DNA of 21,617 bases from Bacteroidales bacterium UBA6360 (lineage in GTDB: Bacteria > Bacteroidota > Bacteroidia > Bacteroidales > UBA932): the NCBI GenBank assembly GCA_002440085.1, contig DJRM01000129.1:225-21841 (forward strand). Reading direction: 5' to 3'. How positions within the stretch are numbered: position 1 is the first letter of the stretch; the number at the start of each line of letters is the position of its first letter. Below are positions 15,688-21,617 of the stretch, in pieces. The translations under genes and the position numbers were made by a program. The notes beneath the pieces were generated by a model. It saw only the letters and a program-made list of their open reading frames with translations. It searched no databases and was not told the origin of the DNA.

Positions 15688-16611
15688 TTACTTTGAAACG
15701 CTCTGCCCATTTACGAGTTCGATGAAAATGTCGTTCATCCTCGGAACAAGTTCATGGAAAGAGTTGACTGTCAAGTCTTCACTTATTATTGCAGAGAGAA
15801 CGTCATTGCTGCGGACTCCGTCCTGAAGGGACAGGACCGCCGTGTGCCTTCCCGCGTCATTTCTGTCGCTGAGTACAGTAAACAGCCCCTCCCGTGCGGC
15901 GAGCGGCGTCTCCCCGGTGTAGATTAGCTCGACGTTGTTGTTTCCGTAGCGACGGCGAATGTCGTCAAGATGACCGGAAATTATGAGCTTGGACATGTTT
16001 ATGAGCGCTATGTCGTCGCAAAGTTCCTCCACCGACTCCATATTGTGCGTTGAAAGCACAATCGTCGCGCCTTCGTCACGCAGTCGCAGAATCTCCTTCT
16101 GAACGATCTGGGCGTTGACCGGGTCAAATCCGCTGAAAGGCTCGTCGAGAATGAGCAGCGACGGACGATGGACAACCGTCGTTATGAACTGAACCTTCTG
16201 AGCCATGCCTTTGGAGAGTTCCTCGACCTTCTTGTTCCACCAGGACTCGATTCCGAAACGCACGAACCACTTCTTGAGTTCGTTCTCGGCGTCCTTTGAC
16301 GACATTCCCTTGAGCCGTGCAAGGAATAGAGCCTGTTCGCCGACCTTCATCTTGCGGTACAGCCCCCTCTCCTCCGGCATATAGCCGATTTTCTCAACGT
16401 CCCGCTGTGTAATCGGGCGTCCGTCAAACAGGATTTCTCCGCTGTTCGGAATCGTTATCCTGTTTATAATCCTTATCAGAGTCGTCTTTCCGGAGCCGTT
16501 AGGCCCGAGCAGTCCGAAAATCTTCCCCTTTTCCATCGTCACGCTGACGTGTTCGAGGGCGACCTTCTCGCCGAAAGACTTGCAAATGTCCTGACATTCA
16601 ATTAATCCCAT
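15688..16611 (-). CDS. ABC transporter ATP-binding protein (NatA-like)
   Basis: ATPase of the ABC-2 exporter encoded with the downstream permease. The 307-residue protein has Walker A GPNGSGKT (36-43), a Q-loop region with MPEERGLY (a hallmark of NatA-type ATPases), signature LSKGM (132-136) and Walker B LLILDEPFSGFDP (about 152-164). The switch is STHNM. The last 80 residues form a small C-terminal domain (DUF4162-like) common in this subfamily. The signature departs from LSGGQ but SKGM is normal in the NatA group. The gap of about 70 nt to holA holds only an imperfect promoter (TACGGTTG at 16652-16659, minus strand), so its promoter is unclear. Confidence 0.9.
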   Translation of the reverse strand: MGLIECQDICKSFGEKVALEHVSVTMEKGKIFGLLGPNGSGKTTLIRIINRITIPNSGEILFDGRPITQRDVEKIGYMPEERGLYRKMKVGEQALFLARLKGMSSKDAENELKKWFVRFGIESWWNKKVEELSKGMAQKVQFITTVVHRPSLLILDEPFSGFDPVNAQIVQKEILRLRDEGATIVLSTHNMESVEELCDDIALINMSKLIISGHLDDIRRRYGNNNVELIYTGETPLAAREGLFTVLSDRNDAGRHTAVLSLQDGVRSNDVLSAIISEDLTVNSFHELVPRMNDIFIELVNGQSVSK

Positions 16612-16681
16612 ATATTCTCTTATTTAATGTTATCCTAAAGTTCATATTCTGCAACCGTATGCAATTAACATTCTGGACTGC

Positions 16682-17725
16682 CTATAATGTAAGCAGCCGA
16701 GCCGTAAGTTCAGTCATAAGCTCGGCATCCGTGGCCTCACCGTTATCGCCCCCCTTCCCCTTGAAGTCATAGTCGCGTATCAATGCTATGGCTGCCATGC
16801 ACTTGCGCGTCGGATAGTTGCGCACTGCCGTGTCATATTCCCGGAGGAAATAGGGATTTACTCCCAGCAATGACGCCTTTTCCGCGCTGCCGGCTCCCGG
16901 TTTTGAGGCAAGCAGGGCATTATATTTCAGAATTCTGTAGAAGTGGGTAAACAGAGGCACAGTGGCCATCGGAAGGGCAAACTTGGCAGCGGAGCCCAGA
17001 TAGGACGCAATCTTGAGAGCCTTGGCCGCATTTCGCGCAGAAAGCTCACGGGTCAGCTCGAATATGCTGTACTGGCGGCTGATGCCGACGTTGCGCTCAA
17101 TGTCCTCGGCAGTCACCTCCGAAGTGCCTTCCGGCAGGTTCTTCAGCATCTTGTCCGTCTCAACGGCAATCTTGGACAGGTCGGTGCCCGCATATTCGGC
17201 CAACAGCGAGGCGGCCTCCGGAGCCAGAACCAACCCACGGGACCGGTAATAGGAAGTTATCCATTGCGGCATCTCGTAGTCCCTCAGCTGAGAGGACTCC
17301 ACGACGACACCTATTTTTGAAACTGTCTTGTAGAGAGACTTCCTCTTGTCTGCGGAGGCTCCATGCATCGCTATCACAAGAACGGTGGACTCAAGCGGCT
17401 TGGCACAATAGAGCGCAAGTTCCTCAAGCGAACGCATCATCTGTGCCTCTTTGACCACGACTAACCGGCGTTCCGCAAACATCGGATAACTCCTTGCCGA
17501 AGTTATCACCGAATCCGCATCAACGTCTGCGCCATAGCATATCAGCTGATTGAAATCTCTCTCCCCTTCGTCTTCGAAAGCATTGGCAATCACGGCGTCG
17601 CAGACCATATCCACATAATATGGCTCGTCCCCCATCAGAAGATACACCGGCGCAAACCGGTGCTGTCTGACCTGTGCGACGATTTCCCCGCATTGTCTGT
17701 CTGTCTCCGCAAATCCCTTTGCCAT
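16682..17725 (-). CDS. holA: DNA polymerase III subunit delta
   Basis: Delta opens the beta sliding clamp as part of the clamp-loader complex in chromosome replication. The 347-residue length is typical. The N-terminal domain reads FAPVYLLMGDEPYYVD with the RRLVVVKEAQ strand, then the family segment LVIAMHGASADKRKSLYK. The AAA-like middle and a helical C-terminal collar domain follow (LTRELSARNAAKALKI, LLGVNPYFLREY), ending LTARLLTL. It lacks a P-loop, as delta should. It starts 18 nt after a strong terminator hairpin that closes the hibernation-factor gene, so it either relies on read-through or has a promoter I cannot see. Confidence 0.9.
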   Translation of the reverse strand: MAKGFAETDRQCGEIVAQVRQHRFAPVYLLMGDEPYYVDMVCDAVIANAFEDEGERDFNQLICYGADVDADSVITSARSYPMFAERRLVVVKEAQMMRSLEELALYCAKPLESTVLVIAMHGASADKRKSLYKTVSKIGVVVESSQLRDYEMPQWITSYYRSRGLVLAPEAASLLAEYAGTDLSKIAVETDKMLKNLPEGTSEVTAEDIERNVGISRQYSIFELTRELSARNAAKALKIASYLGSAAKFALPMATVPLFTHFYRILKYNALLASKPGAGSAEKASLLGVNPYFLREYDTAVRNYPTRKCMAAIALIRDYDFKGKGGDNGEATDAELMTELTARLLTL

Positions 17726-17742
17726 ATAAAATTATCAATAAA

Positions 17743-17773
17743 GCGGAGAAGCCCTTCCAGAAAGCTTCTCCGC
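17743..17773 (-). terminator. Intrinsic terminator after the hibernation factor gene
   Basis: GCGGAGAAGC (17743-17752, allowing one base of drift) pairs perfectly over 10 bp with GCTTCTCCGC ending at 17773, with an 11-nt loop. Read on the minus strand, the hairpin begins 8 nt after the stop codon at 17782 and is followed by TTTATTGATAATTTTAT, a usable U-tract. It lies between the hibernation factor gene and holA. Confidence 0.8.
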
Positions 17774-17781
17774 ACAATATA

Positions 17782-18075
17782 TTACTTTACCTGCTTTTCC
17801 TTAATCCTTTTCAATTTTTCCTTCAGAACGTCGGTGCAGTCGACAACCGCATCCTCGAATGTTGCGGCATTCCTTTCAACCACAACGTCGTTTCCCGGAA
17901 CCTGAACCTTGACCCACACATTCTTGTTGTCATGTTCGGCAAGAAGCGACAACTTGACGTCAATGCCAATCACAGCATCGTGGAACTTTGGCAACTTTGA
18001 CAGTTTCTTCTCCACAAAATCCAAAAGTTTCTGGTCTGCGTCAAATCGGATAGACTGAATTCTGATCTTCTCCAT
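17782..18075 (-). CDS. hpf: Short ribosome hibernation promoting factor (HPF/RaiA family)
   Basis: HPF/RaiA proteins bind the 30S subunit near the decoding site and inactivate or dimerise ribosomes in stationary phase. The 97-residue product has the beta-alpha-beta-beta-beta-alpha layout: IRIQSIRFDADQKLLDFVEKKLSKL (first strand and helix), the IGIDVKLSLL strand and WVKVQVPGNDVVVER. The helix FEDAVVDCTDVLKEKLKRIK follows. It lacks the long C-terminal domain of long HPF. I chose the second ATG (18075) over 18087 because the bases of the first ATG belong to TGGAGGTAACT, an excellent ribosome-binding site for the second. It lies 48 nt after the recombinase gene, a pairing common in Bacteroidetes, and ends in a strong terminator. 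Confidence 0.9.
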   Translation of the reverse strand: MEKIRIQSIRFDADQKLLDFVEKKLSKLPKFHDAVIGIDVKLSLLAEHDNKNVWVKVQVPGNDVVVERNAATFEDAVVDCTDVLKEKLKRIKEKQVK

Positions 18076-18123
18076 AGTTACCTCCATTTTAAGAATAAGT
18101 CAAACATTGTATATTGCATTCTT

Positions 18124-19140
18124 TCAGTCGGTTTCCGAGTGCAATCCAGCCCTCGGATGAGCCGCGCTGTAGACCTGCTTCAACTTCGCGACGGAGTTGT
18201 GGGTGTAAATCTGCGTCGTGGCGAGCGAGCTGTGCCCGAGCATTTCCTTTATGGAATTGAGGTCGGTGCCCCCGTCAAGCAACTCTGTTGCAAGGGTATG
18301 TCTCAGAACATGCGGAGAACGTCGCCCGGTAATCCCGGAAATCCGCGAAAATTCGCCCTTCACAATCCTGTCGACAAGCACCGGGTATATCCTCGCCCCG
18401 CTCCAGGTCACGAACATCGCGTCCTTCGCATCTCTCTTCCCTCCCGTCATTGTCTCAACCGCTTTCAAATATAGCAAAATTTCTTCACACAACGACGAAA
18501 TTACGGGAATTTCCCGCATTTTATCACCTTTTCCGTGAATCATCACGACCCTACGCGAGAAGTCAAGGTCTCCGACATTCATCCCGACAAGCTCCCCACG
18601 GCGTATGCCCAGATTCAGAAGTGCCGATATGACAGCACGTTCGAGCCGTTTTTCGTAAAGTTCGCGTGCCTGTGCCTCCGCGTCCTTGTCGCCGCCCGAC
18701 GCAAGGGACACTGCCGCGCGGAAAGACTCAAGAAATTCGGGGGAAGCATATATGTCCGTCGCCGCAAAATATTCCGACATTGAATCCTCGCGGTAGAATT
18801 CAGGAAGCCGTTTCGGAATCTTAGGACGGCGAACGACCTTCACGGGGTTGGACTTCAGTTCTCCGATGCGGACAAGCCACGTGCAGAAACTGCTCAGAAC
18901 GCTGAGATGAAGGTTGACGGTTTTGGGCTGGAGTCTTTCACTATCAATGAGATACACCTCGTAATCGCGAACATTTGCCGAAGTTATCGCATCTACGTCG
19001 CCCGTGAACTCCGCGAATCTGTCGAGAATATCGGAATATATCTCGCACGTTCTGGCAGAAAAACGTCGCACTCCGGAAATATGAATCCGGAATGCTTCAA
19101 TCCATGTCTGCAATTTTGTCCTGTCCTCCATATTCGCCAT
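18124..19140 (-). CDS. XerC/XerD-like tyrosine recombinase
   Basis: A tyrosine site-specific recombinase of the Xer type, probably a chromosomal housekeeping copy. With the start at 19140 it has 338 residues. The N-terminal SAM-like core-binding domain (about 1-110) is followed by the catalytic domain. The catalytic residues are Arg180 (GIRRGEL), Lys204 (HGKGDK), His277 and Arg280 (HVLRH), His303 (LGHSS) and Tyr312 (IYTH). The product is about 40 residues longer than XerD; the extra length is an insert rich in Ala/Glu/Lys/Arg around residues 147-165, before the first catalytic Arg. The ending VYSAAHPRA matches the Bacteroidetes Xer copies that precede hibernation-factor genes. An upstream extension to 19218 overlaps the previous gene and was rejected. 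No attachment site or cargo genes are seen, so integrase activity for an element is unlikely. Confidence 0.85.
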   Translation of the reverse strand: MANMEDRTKLQTWIEAFRIHISGVRRFSARTCEIYSDILDRFAEFTGDVDAITSANVRDYEVYLIDSERLQPKTVNLHLSVLSSFCTWLVRIGELKSNPVKVVRRPKIPKRLPEFYREDSMSEYFAATDIYASPEFLESFRAAVSLASGGDKDAEAQARELYEKRLERAVISALLNLGIRRGELVGMNVGDLDFSRRVVMIHGKGDKMREIPVISSLCEEILLYLKAVETMTGGKRDAKDAMFVTWSGARIYPVLVDRIVKGEFSRISGITGRRSPHVLRHTLATELLDGGTDLNSIKEMLGHSSLATTQIYTHNSVAKLKQVYSAAHPRAGLHSETD

Positions 19141-19147
19141 AATGACA

Positions 19148-20779
19148 TCATCCGACGGGCACAAGTCCAATTTCGGCAGCTTTCTGCCGCATGAGCGCGT
19201 CTGCGGCCTCAAACTCATTCGGAATCTCCCCGTCTAAAATCGCGTTCTTGACATATTCCTTCAGCACCCCGATTGTGCTGCACGGCGGAATGCCGAAGAC
19301 CTGCATCACATACTCGCCGTTAATAGGATTCTTGAAGTTGCGCACGGCATCCTTGGCCTCCACTTCCACAAGCTTGCGGCTCACGAGCTCGAAGTTGGCG
19401 TGAAGCCGCTCGACTTTGCGCGGATTCTTGGAGGTTATGTCTCCGTGGCAGAGCAGCATCAGGTCATCTATGTCGTCCCCTGCCTCAAACAGGAGCCTCC
19501 GCACTGCAGAGTCAGTAACCTCTTCCGTGACAAGCGCAATAGGTCTCAGATGCAGTTCCACGAGCTTCTTCACATACTCCATCTTCTCGTTCAGCGGCAT
19601 CTTCAGAGCCTTGAATATCTTCGGAACCATACGTCCTCCGACAACCTCATGGCCATGGAAGGTCCACCCAACCACCGGGTCGAACCTCTTGGTAGCGGCC
19701 TTGCCGACATCGTGGAGAAGCGCGGCCCAGCGAAGCCAGACATTCGGTTCAGTGCGGGGCAAGGCGAACGTCCCACCGTTTCCGTCTGGGAGATAGTCCT
19801 GCAGCCGGCCCTGCGCGATTGCCTCGTCCTCCAGCGCCGCGACATTGTCAACGACCTGAAGGGTGTGAGCAAAATTATCTTTATGTCCATGACCTTCAAC
19901 GGATTCCACGCCTTTCAGAGCGGTGAGCTGCGGAAGAATCAGCTCCAGCAGTCCGGTCTCGTCGAGCAGATAGAAGCCCATGGACGGATTCGCCGTAACG
20001 AGAATCTTGTTCAACTCTTCGACTATACGTTCCTTTGAAAGAATTTCCAGACGGCCGCGGTTGCGCCTTATCGAGTCAAGGGACTCGGGGACTATCGTGA
20101 ACCGATGATCCGGGGTGGAGAGCTTTGTCGCGAACCGGATTGCCCGTATCATGCGCAGAGGGTCGTCGCTGTAGGTCGTGTCCGGATCGAGAGGCGTGCG
20201 GATTATTCCCGCCGCAAGGTCGCGTATGCCTCCGAAAGGATCCACAAGCGCGCCGAAGTCTTCCTTCTGGAGGCTGAACGCCATCGCGTTTATCGTGAAG
20301 TCCCTGCGGAGCTGATCCTCGCGTAGCGTCCCGTCCTCGACTATCGGCTTGCGTGATTCTCTCCTGTAGCTCTCCTTCCTCGCGCCCACGAACTCCACCT
20401 CCATGCCGTGATATTTCAGCATCGCCGTCCCGAAGTTCTTGAAGACCGAGACATGAACCCGGTGAGCCCCATTCTCCCCTTTCTTTGCCTCACCATCGCG
20501 CTCCGCATCAGTCTCAGGGACACGGGGTTCGGAGACATTTTCCTTATAACATTTTTGTTTGCTACCCAAACATTCTTGTTTCTCGATATATCTTGCAACA
20601 CATTGCGCAAGATCAATACCGCTTCCCTCCACAACTATATCAATATCCTTGTTCGGCCTCTGAAGAAAGCAGTCGCGTACATATCCTCCGATTACGAACG
20701 CCCTCACACCCATTTCCTCAGCCGCATCAGACACGATTCCGAAGATTTTGTGATTTAAAAATTCCTTAAACTCTCCCAT
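19148..20779 (-). CDS. CCA tRNA nucleotidyltransferase / poly(A) polymerase family protein with HD domain
   Basis: Adds or repairs the CCA end of tRNAs. The 543-residue protein has the class II nucleotidyltransferase head: IGGYVRDCFLQRP (about 30-42), the metal motif DIDIVV (45-50), GTAMLKYHG, EFVGARKESY, RRDFTINAMAF and DPFGGIRDL. The RNA-binding helices follow (DDPLRMIRAIRFATKL), then an HD domain, ALLHDVGKAAT, with H and D both present. That arrangement is normal for Bacteroidetes. It is odd in having an inserted charged segment at about residues 66-105 (C70, C77 and many Glu/Lys/Arg) between the DxD strand and HVSVFKNFG. tRNA-Cys here encodes its own CCA, so the role may be repair. It starts 7 nt upstream of the Xer gene. 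Confidence 0.88.
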   Translation of the reverse strand: MGEFKEFLNHKIFGIVSDAAEEMGVRAFVIGGYVRDCFLQRPNKDIDIVVEGSGIDLAQCVARYIEKQECLGSKQKCYKENVSEPRVPETDAERDGEAKKGENGAHRVHVSVFKNFGTAMLKYHGMEVEFVGARKESYRRESRKPIVEDGTLREDQLRRDFTINAMAFSLQKEDFGALVDPFGGIRDLAAGIIRTPLDPDTTYSDDPLRMIRAIRFATKLSTPDHRFTIVPESLDSIRRNRGRLEILSKERIVEELNKILVTANPSMGFYLLDETGLLELILPQLTALKGVESVEGHGHKDNFAHTLQVVDNVAALEDEAIAQGRLQDYLPDGNGGTFALPRTEPNVWLRWAALLHDVGKAATKRFDPVVGWTFHGHEVVGGRMVPKIFKALKMPLNEKMEYVKKLVELHLRPIALVTEEVTDSAVRRLLFEAGDDIDDLMLLCHGDITSKNPRKVERLHANFELVSRKLVEVEAKDAVRNFKNPINGEYVMQVFGIPPCSTIGVLKEYVKNAILDGEIPNEFEAADALMRQKAAEIGLVPVG

Positions 20780-20846
20780 ATTTCACATTCTCCCATATTC
20801 ACAGTCATATTTCATTTTGCACATTCCCCTTTTGTCCTCACCTGCA

Positions 20847-20878
20847 CAAAGATCCTTCGACTTACATTTCATCTCAAA
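20847..20878 (-). promoter_or_regulatory. Weak candidate promoter upstream of the CCA-transferase gene
   Basis: On the minus strand TTTG (20875-20878), 20 nt, then GATCTTTG (20847-20854), which matches TAnnTTTG at all but the first fixed base. The start site would be near 20841, giving a leader of about 62 nt. The -7 lies in what looks like a REP-like fragment, so chance is possible. Confidence 0.3.
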
Positions 20879-20914
20879 TTTTCCCTGTCATCTCGAACAG
20901 AGTGAGAGATCTTT
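20848..20914. repeat. REP-like palindromic sequence, one near-complete copy and one fragment
   Basis: GTCATCTCGAACAGAGTGAGAGATC (20887-20911; shown here as GTCATCTCGAAC then AGAGTGAGAGATC) is an imperfect palindrome, ATCTCGAAC against GTGAGAGAT with 7 of 9 pairs. AAAGATCCTTCGACTT at 20848-20862 (15-16 bases) resembles the first half of a related element. I recall sequences of this GTCATnTCGA...GAGATC form as dispersed repeats in Bacteroidetes genomes; only the two copies here can be seen in this window. Confidence 0.55.
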
Positions 20915-20926
20915 CCGTCATCCCAT

Positions 20927-21337
20927 TCATTTCGCGCACATCTCCTCATATCCGGGAAAGACAGTCAGCCGCGTAAGCCCGCGGACCCCATCCTTCGCAA
21001 ATCCCACGGTCTTCTTCCCGTTGGTTATGAACACATATTTCACGTCCAGAATCATATTATACCGCACGACCTGCATCAGCACATCGCCGCTCAATTCGAC
21101 GTCCGGTCTTTTGCACTCCACGACCGCCAGAGGCTTCGCGTCCCGTCCATAGACGACAATGTCCGCCCTCAGCCTCTTCTCCCCCAAGGAGAATCCGACT
21201 TCCGACATCATCAGATGCTCCGGCACGCCCATCGTCCTCTTCAGCACAGCATCGACAAACCACTGCCTGACGACCTCCTCCGGCGTCCGAGCCACCGCCT
21301 TCTTCCGCAGCGGATCCCATATTTCGTTGCTGTTCAT
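20927..21337 (-). CDS. HsdR N-terminal (type I restriction) nuclease-like protein, stand-alone
   Basis: The 136-residue protein looks like the N-terminal nuclease domain of type I restriction subunit R (HSDR_N_2 family), with no helicase or methylase partner in the window. The PD-(D/E)xK active site is visible: ADIVVY with Asp59, and VVECKRP with Glu74 and Lys76. A helix precedes it (EEVVRQWFVDAVL) and a strand follows (YVFITNGKKT). All three catalytic residues are kept, so it may cut DNA or be a relic that binds it. Stand-alone copies are widespread in Bacteroidetes, often close to holA, as here within about 3.2 kb. That suggests a housekeeping role rather than restriction. Function unknown; the domain call is good. 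Confidence 0.82.
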   Translation of the reverse strand: MNSNEIWDPLRKKAVARTPEEVVRQWFVDAVLKRTMGVPEHLMMSEVGFSLGEKRLRADIVVYGRDAKPLAVVECKRPDVELSGDVLMQVVRYNMILDVKYVFITNGKKTVGFAKDGVRGLTRLTVFPGYEEMCAK

Positions 21338-21380
21338 ACGTTTCTACCCATTAAGTTCCGCGAGAATACAATCTATACTG

Positions 21381-21388
21381 CAAATTTA
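21381..21388 (-). promoter_or_regulatory. Promoter -7 element of the HsdR-N-like gene
   Basis: Minus-strand TAAATTTG is an exact TAnnTTTG match. The start site would be near 21375, leaving a leader of about 37 nt before the ATG at 21337. The -33 region, TTCTTTTTCC, is only T-rich, so strength is uncertain. Confidence 0.5.
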
Positions 21389-21617
21389 CAACAAAACATA
21401 AGGAAAAAGAATCATAGTCAATAATTATAAGACATAAAACTTATAAGAAGCTGTTTTAATTTTTCTCACATTTATTTTTATATGTTCGTTCTTTTGGTGT
21501 CTTTTTGGTCATATTTTCCCATTTTGTTCGTCATTTAGCACCGCTAAACTCCTCTCAGAACAGAAAAATCTGACTCAAACATACATTTCAAAATAACTGA
21601 ACAAAAAACTTAAACAG
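21389..21617. other. AT-rich intergenic stretch at the right edge
   Basis: No credible coding region on either strand. The only structure I see is a short perfect stem, TTTAGC-ACC-GCTAAA (21534-21548), and the direct repeat CTTTTGGTGT / CTTTTTGGTC (21491-21510). It is likely the upstream region of a gene beyond the window. Confidence 0.6.

Noticed and set aside
16652..16659. Promoter of the NatA-like gene (TACGGTTG on the minus strand)
   Set aside because: One mismatch in the -7 and no -33 at a proper distance; too weak to list as a promoter.
19141..19218. Longer N-terminus for the Xer-like recombinase
   Set aside because: It overlaps the end of the CCA-type gene and adds Cys/Pro-rich sequence unlike the family; the ATG at 19140 starts the conserved domain soon after.
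18124..20779. Integrated mobile element, suggested by a tyrosine recombinase next to a CCA-type gene
   Set aside because: No flanking repeats, cargo or attachment site are seen; the gene order with the hibernation factor is a known housekeeping arrangement.
20927..21337. A type I restriction-modification system
   Set aside because: Only the small N-terminal nuclease domain is present; no helicase, methylase or specificity gene lies in the window.

Overview
The window reads as a housekeeping stretch of chromosome from a member of the Bacteroidales, at roughly 50% GC. The evidence for this is direct. Several genes sit behind TTTG-N19/20-TAnnTTTG promoters, the form used by the Bacteroidetes primary sigma factor. 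The gene content is also typical of the phylum: a TatAC pair, a DUF3467 protein next to kdsC and maf, a Xer-type recombinase next to a short hibernation factor, and a free-standing HsdR-N nuclease-like protein. I cannot name a genus. No phage, plasmid, CRISPR array or insertion sequence is visible.

Left block (1-5125, minus strand, read right to left): valS, an acyl-CoA thioesterase, tatA, tatC and an ABC-F ATPase that runs off the left edge. They are closely spaced and probably one transcript from a promoter at about 5118-5125. Short plus-strand operon (5206-6738): a DUF3467 protein, KdsC-like KDO-8-phosphate phosphatase (LPS core synthesis) and Maf nucleotide pyrophosphatase.

Intergenic island (6739-7206): this holds the least ordinary sequence. 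A near-ideal plus-strand promoter fires into about 220 nt with no convincing ORF. That stretch carries a 21-bp perfect inverted repeat nested in a larger folded domain, and ends at a terminator-like hairpin shared with the convergent tRNA-Cys gene. I read it as a candidate structured small RNA, possibly 6S-like.

Middle block (7207-12518, minus): a promoter drives a secreted C1B-type cysteine peptidase, then phosphatidylserine synthase, an unrecognised lipoprotein, a DEDDy 3'-5' exonuclease and an RlmI-type rRNA methyltransferase. Three of these genes overlap by 4 bp or lie within about 25 bp of their neighbour.

Next block (12567-17725, minus): holA, a NatAB-type ABC-2 exporter and a two-gene periplasmic 5'-nucleotidase whose C-terminal domain gene precedes its N-terminal domain gene. 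Right block (17743-21617, minus): an HsdR-N-like protein, a CCA-adding-type nucleotidyltransferase with an unusual internal insertion, a XerC/D-like recombinase and a hibernation promoting factor, closed by a strong terminator. A short REP-like palindrome lies upstream of the nucleotidyltransferase.

No clear multi-gene novel system is visible. The best leads are the 6.8-7.0 kb RNA/palindrome locus, the unassigned lipoprotein, the split nucleotidase and a TatC with an altered signal-peptide-binding motif.
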